A DNA stretch of 64,000 nucleotides from Arthrobacter celericrescens (GTDB lineage: Bacteria; Actinomycetota; Actinomycetes; Actinomycetales; Micrococcaceae): positions 1 to 64,000 of the forward strand of contig NZ_QYLP01000100.1 of NCBI RefSeq assembly GCF_003614925.1, given 5' to 3'. Shown piece after piece: positions 41,053 through 52,264 of this stretch. Position 1 is the stretch's first letter; each line of letters opens with the position of its first letter. Below the pieces are notes generated by a model, which had not been told where the DNA came from, did not search any database, and was given only the letters and a program-made list of their open reading frames with translations. The translations under genes were made by a program, and so were the position numbers.

Positions 41053-42288
41053 TTAGCCGGCTGCTGTGTCCCGGCCGGCGGCCTTGGCGGTCAGCACAGC
41101 CAGCAGTGCGGCGGCCCCGAGCACCGCGGCACTGACCATGAAGGTGCTGCCGTACCCGCCGCCGTCGAACAGGACACCGCCGAGCGTGGACCCGAAGGCG
41201 ATGCAGGTCTGGACCGTGGCCACCATGAGCCCGCCGCCAGCCTCGGCGTTGTGGGGCATGGCCGTGGCCACCCAGCTCCACCAGCCGACCGGGGCCGAAG
41301 TTGCGAGAAGCCCCCACAGCCCCAGCAGCACCAGCACCGCGGCGGCCGAGGGACCGCACGGAACCAGGGCCAGTGCGACGGCGGCCAGCAGCGCCGGGAT
41401 GACGGCCAGGGTCCGGTACAGGCCCGGGCCGAGGAAGCGGCCGATCAGCAGCGTGCCGATGAAGCCCGCCACGCCGACGATGAGCAGCGCCAGCGACACC
41501 GTGGCCACATCCACCTTGGTGACTGTCTCCAGGAACGGCCGCACATAGGTGAAGAGGATGAACTGGCCCATGAAGAAGGCGCCGCATGCGGCCATGCCCA
41601 AGGCAACAGGGCGGCTCTTGAGGGCCGCGAAGATGCCGAAGATCTGCCGGACTGACGCCGCTGTCCTGGCGGCCTCCAGTGAGGGCAGGCTGAACCACTG
41701 CCAAGCCAGGCACAATAGCGAGATCGGGACCAAGCAGAAGAAGGCCCCGCGCCAGCCCACCACAGCGCCAAGGTAGCTGCCCAGCGGTGCTCCCAGCACG
41801 GTGGCCAGCGCGCCGCCGCCGTTGAAGATGGCCAGGGCTCGGGGCAGCCGGGAGGCCGGGACGAGGCGCATGGCGGTGGCCGCGGACATCGACCAGAAGC
41901 CGCCCACGACCACGCCGATCAGCGCCCTGCCGGCCATGTACACGGGGTAGTCCGGGGCCACGGCCACCATAGCGCCGGAGATGCCCATCAGCGCCGTCAT
42001 AGCTAGCAGCAGCGTTTTGCGGTTCATCCCGCCGGCCAAGGTGGAGACTGACAGGCTGGTCAGCACCGCGAACAGTCCGGAGATCGCGATGCCCTGGCCA
42101 ACCATTCCCTCGGACACGCCAAGGTCCGCCGCCATCGGCGTCAGCAGGCTGACGGGCATGAACTCCGAGGAGATCAAGGCGAAGGCACACAGCGACATCG
42201 CGAAGACGCCCTGCCAGTGAGCAGGGTGTTCTTCGGCCGGCGCTGGGTGAGCTGCGCTTACAGGCTCAATGGACGTGCCGTGTGACAT
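41053..42288 (-). CDS. MFS transporter, NepI / AraJ-like exporter
   Basis: A 411-residue major facilitator with about 12 hydrophobic helices. The segment GRALIGVVVGGFWSMSAATAMRLVP (quoted in part: GGFWSMSAATAMRLVP) is very close to what I remember of NepI, the purine ribonucleoside exporter of E. coli, and CAFALISSEFMPVSLL is the usual first helix of this drug/nucleoside/sugar exporter group. Start chosen at ATG 42288, with AGGGG 7 bases upstream; the frame further upstream is not protein-like. Inner-membrane proton antiporter; the substrate could be purine nucleosides or drugs. Convergent with the XRE regulator and preceded by a perfect 15-base palindrome. Confidence 0.85.
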   Translation of the reverse strand: MSHGTSIEPVSAAHPAPAEEHPAHWQGVFAMSLCAFALISSEFMPVSLLTPMAADLGVSEGMVGQGIAISGLFAVLTSLSVSTLAGGMNRKTLLLAMTALMGISGAMVAVAPDYPVYMAGRALIGVVVGGFWSMSAATAMRLVPASRLPRALAIFNGGGALATVLGAPLGSYLGAVVGWRGAFFCLVPISLLCLAWQWFSLPSLEAARTAASVRQIFGIFAALKSRPVALGMAACGAFFMGQFILFTYVRPFLETVTKVDVATVSLALLIVGVAGFIGTLLIGRFLGPGLYRTLAVIPALLAAVALALVPCGPSAAAVLVLLGLWGLLATSAPVGWWSWVATAMPHNAEAGGGLMVATVQTCIAFGSTLGGVLFDGGGYGSTFMVSAAVLGAAALLAVLTAKAAGRDTAAG

Positions 42289-42377
42289 GGAAATCCCCTT
42301 TCGACCGCGGGCGGGTTCTCCCCGACAAATCCAATGGGACCACCCGGCGCCCGGCTGAGGGAGTCTCGGTTGATACG

Positions 42378-42392
42378 GGTACTGCGAGTACC
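42378..42392 (-). promoter_or_regulatory. Palindromic operator upstream of the MFS exporter
   Basis: GGTACTGCGAGTACC is a perfect inverted repeat (GGTACT/AGTACC around GCG), 90 bases upstream of the MFS start. The same GGGTACTGCG core precedes the XRE regulator gene at 40116. I infer it is the binding site of that regulator. Confidence 0.6.
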
Positions 42393-42486
42393 TCCCTGCA
42401 GTCCAGCAGAAACTCACCGCACTCCAAGATCTGCTCCGTCATGCGGGCCTACACTTGGCTCAGGGCGAGGGCTAGCAGGACGGCGG

Positions 42487-42945
42487 GTGATCGGGATGGT
42501 CGATGTCCAGGTTGAAACAGTCATCAACCGGCCGCGCGCCGTCGTAGCGGATTACGCGGGCAATCCGGACAAGGCGCCTGAGTGGTACGCCAACATCAAG
42601 CGGGTGAGCTGGGAAACCGAACCGCCGCTGAGGCGGGGTTCCCGGCTGGCGTTCTCCGCCCGATTCCTCGGCAGAACCCTTGACTACACCTACGAGTTCG
42701 TGGAGTTCGTGCCCGGCGAGGTCCTGGTGATGCGCACTTCGCAGGGGCCGTTCCCGATGCAGACCACCTACCGCTGGGAAGACCACGGCAACGGCACCCG
42801 GATGACCCTGCGCAACACCGGCAAGCCTGCGGGCTTCTCCAAGCTCGCGGCCTTGGTCATGGCACCCATGATGAAAAGCGCCATGACCAAGGACCTGAAG
42901 CGGCTGAAGGAAGTGTTGGAAGCTCCTACAGGTACGGCTGCGTGA
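42487..42945 (+). CDS. SRPBCC-family protein (START/polyketide cyclase-like)
   Basis: About 152 residues from GTG 42487 (AGGAC a few bases upstream); ATG 42496 is an alternative start three codons later. The sequence shows the helix-grip fold: an opening strand VDVQVETVINRPRAVVADYA, a middle WETEPPLRRGSRLAFSARFL, TYEFVEFVPGEVLVMRTSQG, and a long C-terminal helix MKSAMTKDLKRLKEVLEA. Such proteins bind hydrophobic ligands in a cavity; the ligand is unknown. Its 3' end overlaps the convergent VOC gene by 20 bases. Confidence 0.82.
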   Translation: MIGMVDVQVETVINRPRAVVADYAGNPDKAPEWYANIKRVSWETEPPLRRGSRLAFSARFLGRTLDYTYEFVEFVPGEVLVMRTSQGPFPMQTTYRWEDHGNGTRMTLRNTGKPAGFSKLAALVMAPMMKSAMTKDLKRLKEVLEAPTGTAA

Positions 42946-43300
42946 TCATTTCCAGGCCGTGTCCGGCGGGGTCCTTGAAATAGACACCACGGCCGCCGTG
43001 CTCGGTGTTGGTTTGCCCCGCCAGTTGCATCTGCGGATCAGCCCAGTGCTCGATTCCGTTCGCCTGCAGGCGTGCGTAGGCGCGGTCGAATAGTTCATCG
43101 TCCACCAGGAACGCGTAGTGCTGCATCTGGATGTCCACCGGCGGCTCGGCAAACTGCAGCAGCACGCCGCCTTCCAGCATGACATTGGTGAACGGCCCCC
43201 AGGAGGGTGCCTCGGAGAGCTCAAAAATCTCCCGGAAAAACCGCGCTGACTCGTTCCGGTCCTTGGCGGCAATGATGGTGTGGTTGAAAGAAACGGTCAT
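42926..43300 (-). CDS. VOC-family protein (glyoxalase/bleomycin-resistance-like)
   Basis: A 124-residue protein from ATG 43300 with AAGGGG upstream. It has the paired beta-alpha-beta-beta-beta units of the vicinal oxygen chelate fold: NHTIIAAKDRNESARFFREI at the start and GGRGVYFKDPAGHGLEMITQ at the end, the latter a typical second-half signature with a metal-ligand Glu. H7 and the C-terminal Glu are probable metal ligands. Likely a small dioxygenase, lyase or resistance-type protein; substrate unknown. The last 20 bases overlap the end of the SRPBCC gene on the other strand. Confidence 0.85.
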   Translation of the reverse strand: MTVSFNHTIIAAKDRNESARFFREIFELSEAPSWGPFTNVMLEGGVLLQFAEPPVDIQMQHYAFLVDDELFDRAYARLQANGIEHWADPQMQLAGQTNTEHGGRGVYFKDPAGHGLEMITQPYL

Positions 43301-43493
43301 GTAAGACCCCTTGGATACGACGCCTCCATGCCTGGCGCAGTCCGCCAACGGCACGCGACGTTGCCAACAGCCTAGTGCAGGCCGTAGCCCGCTTCGGCAG
43401 CCGCCTGTAGTCCTCCCGAAACCTCTCCGAAACACCCCGGGCCTACCCTTGTCACACACCCGCGGAAACCGTGCCCGGCGATGAGGAGAAGCG

Positions 43494-43796
<303 letters not shown>

Positions 43797-43805
43797 GAGG
43801 CCGCC

Positions 43806-44155
43806 ATGATCCCCGGCGAATACCGGCTCCGTCCCGAGCCGATCCACTGCAACAGCGGCCGCGAGGCAATCGCCGTCGACGTCGTCAACCGGGGCGACCG
43901 ACCCGTGCAAGTCGGCTCCCACTACCACTTCGCCGAGGCGAACCGGGCGCTTGAATTCGACCGCGAAGCTGCCTACGGCCGCCGCCTGGACATCCCGGCC
44001 GGCACCGCGGCGCGCTTCGAGCCGGGGGACCGGCGCACCGTGCGGCTCGTCGAACTCGCCGGGCGGCGCGAGGTGCACGGACTGTCGAATGCCGTGAACG
44101 GCCCGCTTGACCATGGAACCGTCGACGGCGGCACGCACCTTGAGGGAGGCACCAA

Positions 44156-44159
<4 letters not shown>
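43806..44159 (+). CDS. ureB: Urease beta subunit
   Basis: A 117-residue UreB with the usual motifs MIPGEYRLRPEPIHCNSGRE, VNRGDRPVQVGSHYHFAEAN and GRRLDIPAGTAARFEPGDRR. It is the structural beta subunit that packs with UreA on the catalytic UreC. AGGAGG precedes the ATG closely, and the stop overlaps the GTG start of ureC by 4 bases, so the two should be translationally coupled, which helps keep equal amounts of subunits. Confidence 0.97.
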
Positions 44160-45913
<1,754 letters not shown>

Positions 45914-45921
45914 GAGCTTTT

Positions 45922-46401
45922 GTGATCATCGAAAAAATCCTGGGCAACGTGTACGAGCTGCCAGCCCCGGGACGCTACGCCGGCCGGCACAAGGAAAAGG
46001 TGGTGCTGCCCAGCGCCCTGCTGGTCAAGCGGATCCAGCGGGTCACGACGGACCACGGCAAGGAACTCGGCATCCGGCTGCCCTCCGGCTCCCCGGACCT
46101 GCGCGACGGCGACATCCTGGCTGTGGAGGACAAGAACCTGATCGTCGTGTCGGTGCTGCCCACGGACGTGCTGGTGATCGCCCCGCGGAGCATCCACGAA
46201 ATGGGCGTCGTGGCGCACTCCCTCGGCAACCGGCACCTGCAGGCGCAGTTCTTCGACGCCGCGTCCGAGTACGGCGCCGAGGTGATGGTGTGCCAGTACG
46301 ACCACACTGTGGAGGACTACCTCAAGCACGTCGGCGTGCCCTACGACCGACAGGAACGCGTGATGCCCGTTCCCTTCCGCCATGCCGAACACAGCCACTA
46401 G
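45922..46401 (+). CDS. ureE: Urease accessory nickel chaperone UreE
   Basis: A 159-residue UreE starting with GTG, with AGGAG 5 bases upstream. It shows the conserved middle part IAPRSIHEMGVVAHSLGNRH with the metal-binding His of the dimer interface, and QYDHTVEDYLKHVGVPYDRQ near the end. It delivers nickel to the UreDFG-apourease complex. The C-terminus (RHAEHSH) has only a short His-rich tail, unlike the His-rich storage tails of some UreE proteins. Its 3' end overlaps ureF by 20 bases. Confidence 0.95.
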   Translation: MIIEKILGNVYELPAPGRYAGRHKEKVVLPSALLVKRIQRVTTDHGKELGIRLPSGSPDLRDGDILAVEDKNLIVVSVLPTDVLVIAPRSIHEMGVVAHSLGNRHLQAQFFDAASEYGAEVMVCQYDHTVEDYLKHVGVPYDRQERVMPVPFRHAEHSH

Positions 46402-47062
46402 CCGCCGCCTCGCCCTGCAGCAGCTCACGGATTCCGCGCTGCCCACCGGCGCATTCGCGCACTCCTTCGGCTTCGAGTCCTACATGGAGCGCGGGCTGGT
46501 GCACGACGAAGCAAGCTTCGGCAGCTGGCTGGCCGCGTTCCTGGGCCAGCAGCTGACGTACTCGGACGCCCTGGCCATCCGCTTCCTCTACGAAGGCCAC
46601 CCGGTCGAGGAACTGGACGAGCTCCTCACCGCGCAGCTGCTTCCCCGTCAGATCCGCGAGGCAAGCATCAAGATGGGCGGGCGGCTGCTCGGGATCGGTG
46701 CCGAGGTCTTCCCGTCCCCGGAGCTGGACGCCTACCGGGCTGCGGTGACCACCGGCCGCGCCGCGGGCCACCAGCCGCTGGCGTTCGCCGTCGTCGCGCG
46801 CTCCCTGGAGGTCCCGCTCGGGGAAGCGCTCGCCGCGTACCTTTTCGCCGCCGTCACCTCGCTGACGCAGAACGCCGTGCGCGCCATCCCGCTCGGCCAG
46901 AACGCCGGTCAGCGGCTGCTGCGGAACGCGCACGACGGCGTTGCTGCCGCCGTCGAACGGGCCGGCACCCTCACGCCGGACGACTTCGGGGCCATCAGCC
47001 CCGGCCTGGAGATTTCGCAGATGCGGCACGAGAAGCAACGTGCCCGCATGTTCATGAGTTAG
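46382..47062 (+). CDS. ureF: Urease accessory protein UreF
   Basis: A 226-residue, all-helical UreF, recognised by QQLTDSALPTGAFAHSFGFE near the N-terminus and by RAIPLGQNAGQRLLRNAHDG. UreF bridges UreD and UreG in the activation complex and controls GTP-dependent nickel insertion. The ATG lies inside the end of ureE (20-base overlap) and ureG begins 12 bases after its stop. Confidence 0.95.
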   Translation: MPNTATSRRLALQQLTDSALPTGAFAHSFGFESYMERGLVHDEASFGSWLAAFLGQQLTYSDALAIRFLYEGHPVEELDELLTAQLLPRQIREASIKMGGRLLGIGAEVFPSPELDAYRAAVTTGRAAGHQPLAFAVVARSLEVPLGEALAAYLFAAVTSLTQNAVRAIPLGQNAGQRLLRNAHDGVAAAVERAGTLTPDDFGAISPGLEISQMRHEKQRARMFMS

Positions 47063-47074
47063 TAGGAGGACACC

Positions 47075-47688
<614 letters not shown>

Positions 47689-47692
<4 letters not shown>

Positions 47693-48732
47693 GTACGACG
47701 GCGGGCGGCAGCAGAGCGGTTCCCACGCCGGCTCTCCCCGCTTGCGGCGCTGCACCGGATATAAGGGGCCGTGCCCGTCCCCAGGCGCTCCCAACCCTCG
47801 CAAGCTCGGGTCGGGGCCCTCGCGCCAGTGGGCCCCCCACGAGGCCCTCCACACCGCGGCCCCTTATATCCGGCTCCGCTGCTGCTGTTGAGTCACCTAT
47901 GGGCGAGCTTCAGCTGCGGGTCGCCTTGCGTGGTCAGCGTTCCGTGGCCGTGCATCAGTTCCATCAGGGTGCCTTGCGGGTGTTGCGGCCCCATTACTTG
48001 GATGACTCGGGGCAGCTCGGCTACGTGGTGGTCAATCCGGGTGGGGCGTACTTGGATGCGGACCTGTATGTGGTCGACGTGGAGGTGGAGGACGGGGCAT
48101 CGCTGCTGCTGACCACGCAGTCGGCCACCAAGATCTACCGCACGCCGGGTTCCTTTGCCGAGCAGCGCATGTCTATCCGGCTGGGGGAGGGCGCCAGGCT
48201 GGAACTGGCACCGGACCAGCTCATCGCCTACCGGGAGGCCAGCTACCGGCAGGACACCCGCATCAGCCTGCACCCGTCGTCGAGCCTGGTCGTGAGCGAA
48301 ATCGTCACGCCCGGCTGGTCCCCGGACGGCACGGCGTTCAAGTACGAGGAACTGCGGCTGCGCACCGAAATCCGGGTGCAGGACCGGGCGGGGGGCGCGG
48401 GACTGCTGGCCCTGGACAACGTGCTCATCCGACCGCCTTCGGGGGACGTCACCGGGCTGGGCTTCATGGAGGGCCGCAGCCACCTGGGCTCGCTGCTGGT
48501 AGTCGACCCGCGGGTGGACCAGGCCCTCGCCGACGAACTGCACAGCCTTGCCGCCCCGCACGATGCCTTGGCAGGGGTCTCCCTGACCGCGACGGTCGGC
48601 GGAACCACGGGGCTGGTGCTGCGCGCCCTCTCGGACAACACTGAGGAACTGAACCGCCTTCTCGGTGCCTGCACCGCGCACCTGCGCAGGCACTGGTACG
48701 GCCAGGAGCCGCTGAACCTGAGGAAGTACTGA
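47689..48732 (+). CDS. ureD: Urease accessory protein UreD with an in-frame N-terminal insertion
   Basis: A UreD (UreH) scaffold of the urease activation complex, 347 residues from ATG 47689, which overlaps the ureG stop. The family body begins only at residue 71 (MGELQLRVALRG) and continues with RVLRPHYLDDSGQLGYVVVN, LLLTTQSATKIYRTPGS and the C-terminal RRHWYGQEPLNLRKY. Residues 23-62 come from a palindromic DNA insertion that keeps the frame and adds a Pro/Arg-rich stretch. Translation could also start at ATG 47899, without the insertion, though no good ribosome site is seen there. The stop overlaps the nickel transporter start. Confidence 0.92.
47755..47873. repeat. Palindromic repeat element inserted in ureD
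   Basis: CCGGATATAAGGGGCCG (47755-47771) and CGGCCCCTTATATCCGG (47857-47873) form a perfect 17-base inverted repeat around an 85-base GC-rich centre that holds GCAAGCTCGGGTCGGGGCCC. The element lies just after the ureD start and keeps its frame open. It has the look of a dispersed repeat or small MITE; no flanking direct repeats were identified. Confidence 0.75.
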
Positions 48733-49787
48733 TGACCGCGCTCGCAGCCCTGTACCGGCAACGCGAACACCTGCCGCTGCGGACGCGGCTGCTGTTCACC
48801 TTCGGTGCGGTCGCCGCCCTGCATCTTGCCGCCGTCGGGCTCCTGCTGTTCGGCCTGCTGCGTTCGGCGGGAACCGGCGGGCAGCCGCTGGCGCTCGGGC
48901 TGGTGCTCACCGCGTACCTGGCCGGGGTCAAGCACAGCTACGACTGGGACCACCTCGCCGCCATCGACAACTCCACCCGGAAGTTCGTCGCCCAGGGCAG
49001 GGAGCCCGTCAGCGTGGGCTTCGCGTTCAGCCTGGGGCACAGTTCCGTGGTGGTGCTCGCCGGCGTGCTGGTGCTTGCGGGTGCCACCGTGGTGGGGCGG
49101 TTCATGGAGGACGGCAGCGCCGGGAACCTGGTGCTCGGGCTGATCGGCAGCGGTGTCTCGGGCCTGTTCCTCCTTGCGATGGGTGTCTTCAACGGCTCGG
49201 CGTTCCTCCGGGCGTCGCAGCTGTACCGGCATGCGAAGGCCGGCGGGGCGGCGGCCGTCGAGGACCTGGAGGCCAAAGGCTTTGTGGCGCGGCTGCTGGC
49301 CCGGCCGCTCGCCCGGGTGCGGCGCCCCCGGAACATCTACGTGATCGGCTTCCTATTCGGGCTGGGTTTCGATACCGCTACCACCATCGGGCTGCTGGTC
49401 ATGACGACGGCGGCCTCCCTCGCCGGAGTATCCCCGCTGGCGCTGCTCGCGCTGCCGCTGGCCTTCGCCGCGGCCATGACGCTTTGCGACTCGGTCAACG
49501 GCGTCGCCATGATGCGCATGTACCGCTCCGCCCTGGCAGACCCGCGCCGGAAACTGGGCTTCAACGCCGTGATCACCGGGATCTCCGCGGCCTCGGCGCT
49601 ATTCATTTCGGTTGTCACCCTCGGCGGGTTCCTCAATGCCGCGTTCGGCCTGGACGATCCGGTCACCGCCTGGCTCGGGTCGATCGACCTCGGCGAGGCC
49701 GGGCTGCTCCTCGTGGCAGTGCTGCTCGCGGTGTGGGGGACGGCAGTGTTGCGCGGGCGGGCCGCGCGCGGGAAGACGGTTTCCTAG
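48732..49787 (+). CDS. Nickel/cobalt permease of the NiCoT family
   Basis: A 351-residue membrane protein with about eight hydrophobic helices. NiCoT signatures are present: GVKHSYDWDHLAAIDN (the H-x-x-D-x-D-H motif of helix II), FSLGHSSVVV, LGFDTATTIGLL and LCDSVNGVAMMRMY. It should import nickel with high affinity for urease. The ATG overlaps the ureD stop by one base (TGATG), so it is co-translated as the last gene of the urease operon. Its TAG stop lies in a CTAG that also provides the stop of the convergent GH13 gene. Confidence 0.93.
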   Translation: MTALAALYRQREHLPLRTRLLFTFGAVAALHLAAVGLLLFGLLRSAGTGGQPLALGLVLTAYLAGVKHSYDWDHLAAIDNSTRKFVAQGREPVSVGFAFSLGHSSVVVLAGVLVLAGATVVGRFMEDGSAGNLVLGLIGSGVSGLFLLAMGVFNGSAFLRASQLYRHAKAGGAAAVEDLEAKGFVARLLARPLARVRRPRNIYVIGFLFGLGFDTATTIGLLVMTTAASLAGVSPLALLALPLAFAAAMTLCDSVNGVAMMRMYRSALADPRRKLGFNAVITGISAASALFISVVTLGGFLNAAFGLDDPVTAWLGSIDLGEAGLLLVAVLLAVWGTAVLRGRAARGKTVS

Positions 49788-52072
49788 CGGCCGTCCTCCT
49801 GCTCCTCCAAGGGATCCTCTTCCCGCAACAGCAGGGCGGTGCCCTGGAACGCGGGCAGTTCAAGGAAGAAGCTGCCCAGATCGTCCACCTGGCCGATCGT
49901 GCTGCCGCTGAACAGGTCCTGCACCGTGGAACCGGGCAGCAGGTGGCTTGACTGGATGCTGCCGGCCACGTCCTGGTCCGAGAAGTTCAATACGGTGACC
50001 TCCAGCCCGCCGCTTCCCAGCCGGGTGACCAGGACCAGCAGGCCCCGGTGCGAGACATCGGGGACATCCAGCAGTGTTCCGGTGGCGATGCCGTGCTCTT
50101 CGCGGACGGCGAGGACATGCTGGAGGCGCCGGGCAAAGGAATTCGAATCCTGCAACTGCTCCGGCAGCGGGCCGTACAGGCTGCGGGCCCGGGGCATGCC
50201 GGAGGCCGAGGCCTTGGCGTCCGGGCTGGTACCCATGAGGTCATGCGCCCCGCGGTTGATCCAGCGCGTGTCGCCCTGGGCGGTGAGTTCCGCGACGCTC
50301 TGCCGGTCAAGGGCGGCGATGCCGGTCAGGTCCCAGCCGGACAGGGCAAAAACTCCGGGCTGCAGGGCGTTGTACATGGCCAGGAGGATGTGGGCGTCCA
50401 GCACCCGCGCCTCCTGTTCCTGCGTCATTGCTTCCGGGTTCCGGATGCCTAGGGCCGCCATGATGAAGCTCACCGTGGTGCAGGCGATGCCGTTGGTGGT
50501 GAACACGGCGTTGTACGGCGCGCTCTCCCCGGTGAGGCGCTCACGCATGGTTTGCTGGACCTTCTCGGCCAGCTCGGCGCCGGTGAGTTCTTCGCCGCCG
50601 AGCTCGAACACTTCATCCCGGTGCCCCGAGGCGAAATGCATGAGCTCATAGGTGAGTTCGTCATGGTTCTGCAGAGCGTGCACCAGTGACGCCTGGTCCA
50701 CGCCAATCTCCATGGACAGCCGGAGCATGAGCCGCAGCAGCTCGGTGTCCGCGGTGACCAGCGCGTAGTGGTAGGCCGGCCGGGTGATGAAGTCGTAGGA
50801 CAGGTCCGGGCCGGACTCGGAGGTGGCCTTGATGTCGTCGATGGTCAGGTTGAGCTCCTGGAAGGAGAACCCGCCCACCTTGCGGACCATGGAACCGATG
50901 AGCTGGTTGGCGGCCTCGGAGAGCGGGTGGCCCTCCGACCAGCCGGGCTGCTCCTCGGCGCTCTTTTCCACGCCCAGGAAACCGTTGGCGTCCAGCCGCA
51001 GCGCCCCGGTGCCCAGGTCAAGCAGGGAATGCAGGGCGTCGCCCACCACCAGGCGCATGCCGGCGAACGTGGGGTCCAGCCAGTTGATGGACGGCTGGCC
51101 GGCCTTGAAGTAGTGCAGGTACACCCAGCGTCGGGTCTTCCCCGTGGTGTCCACCACCGGCCGGGTGGCGCTCCAGTTGGTTTCCTTGACCCCGGGTTCG
51201 TAGAAGATCACCCGCTGCAGCCGGCCGATGATGTAGCCGGCCTTCTGCAGCGCCTGTTCGGAGTCCGGGCTGAGGTTCACCGAGTCCTGCCCGTCCGGAA
51301 CGTCGGGCAGCAGGTGCCAGTCCTCCTCCGGGATGTCCACCATGTGGTAAATCCCCGGGTAGTCCCGGAAGTTCATCTCGGCGAGGCGGAAATCGGCGCC
51401 CTTGCCGGTGTGGCCGGGCACGATGTCGTCGATGATGGTGCCGTCGTGGTCGGCGGCCACCTCGCACATGCTGCGGAACTCGTCCTCGGTGCCGAACACG
51501 GGATCGATCGCCATGCTGATCCGGTCGAAGTGCCCGTCCACGCTGGGCGTCTGGGACCAGCCGCTGATTCCGCCGGCCAGTTTGACGGGCCCGGTGTGGA
51601 TGGCCCGGATCCCGATTTCCCGGAACGCGTCCCACATGTTCTTGTCGCCCAGCGCGGCCAGGAAGGATTCGCCGGGCCGGGTGATGAAGGACAGCGGATA
51701 CGCGGTGAACCACACGGGCGCACGTTCGACGGCGGCCCTCGGGTTCGGGTGGGCGTAGGAGTTCTGCCACATGCTGGCCTGCCCCGAAAGCTGCCGGGAC
51801 AGGGTGTTGGCGTCGCCGAGCATTGCCTGGTTGCGCAGCCATTCGACGTACGCGGTGTTGCGGCCGTCGAACTCGAAGGAGGGCTTGGTGGCGAGGTACT
51901 GCCGCCGCCGGGCAATCGGCCGGAGGGCCTTTGGCCGCGCGGGGTAGAACTGTTCGTCGTAGTTCATGTCGGGGTCGACCGCGGTTTCGGCGGCGGCCGG
52001 CACCGCCTCTCCTTCCCCGCCCGCAAGGGTGTCCGATTCAAGAAGACCGTCGCTGGCACTGAATTCCCGCAT
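49784..52072 (-). CDS. GH13 alpha-amylase family enzyme, trehalose-synthase-like
   Basis: A 762-residue GH13 protein. Catalytic motifs are visible: region I IDDIVPGHTG (216-223), region II GALRLDANGF with nucleophile D361, region III FQELNL with acid/base E406, and region IV LQNHDEL with D471. The region I sequence and the long N-terminal part fit trehalose synthase (maltose glucosyltransferase)-like enzymes rather than secreted amylases, and no signal peptide is seen. The likely reaction is maltose-trehalose interconversion or a related transglycosylation in the cytoplasm; substrate choice is inferred. The C-terminal 100 residues are a beta-sandwich typical of GH13. It ends within a CTAG shared with the NiCoT gene. 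Confidence 0.75.
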   Translation of the reverse strand: MREFSASDGLLESDTLAGGEGEAVPAAAETAVDPDMNYDEQFYPARPKALRPIARRRQYLATKPSFEFDGRNTAYVEWLRNQAMLGDANTLSRQLSGQASMWQNSYAHPNPRAAVERAPVWFTAYPLSFITRPGESFLAALGDKNMWDAFREIGIRAIHTGPVKLAGGISGWSQTPSVDGHFDRISMAIDPVFGTEDEFRSMCEVAADHDGTIIDDIVPGHTGKGADFRLAEMNFRDYPGIYHMVDIPEEDWHLLPDVPDGQDSVNLSPDSEQALQKAGYIIGRLQRVIFYEPGVKETNWSATRPVVDTTGKTRRWVYLHYFKAGQPSINWLDPTFAGMRLVVGDALHSLLDLGTGALRLDANGFLGVEKSAEEQPGWSEGHPLSEAANQLIGSMVRKVGGFSFQELNLTIDDIKATSESGPDLSYDFITRPAYHYALVTADTELLRLMLRLSMEIGVDQASLVHALQNHDELTYELMHFASGHRDEVFELGGEELTGAELAEKVQQTMRERLTGESAPYNAVFTTNGIACTTVSFIMAALGIRNPEAMTQEQEARVLDAHILLAMYNALQPGVFALSGWDLTGIAALDRQSVAELTAQGDTRWINRGAHDLMGTSPDAKASASGMPRARSLYGPLPEQLQDSNSFARRLQHVLAVREEHGIATGTLLDVPDVSHRGLLVLVTRLGSGGLEVTVLNFSDQDVAGSIQSSHLLPGSTVQDLFSGSTIGQVDDLGSFFLELPAFQGTALLLREEDPLEEQEDGR

Positions 52073-52264
52073 AGATTCCTCCTACCGGTGGGTGCCCGCG
52101 GACCGCGGGCATCGTTCCAGGTCGCCTTGCCCCTGCCAACGTACCCCAGAGTGCCGGGACCCGTCAGGCGTGGCTCGGCCACATTTCCCAGCCCCGGTGC
52201 TTGGAACCGCGGTCTTGCGCGGACGGGCTGACGTGCTCACAGGCAGGGTGGCAGGATAGGGCGC

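Noticed and set aside
40076..42190. 704-codon minus-strand frame overlapping the XRE regulator and the MFS gene
   Set aside because: It lies in another frame of the MFS gene and antisense to the regulator, both of which have clear families and starts.
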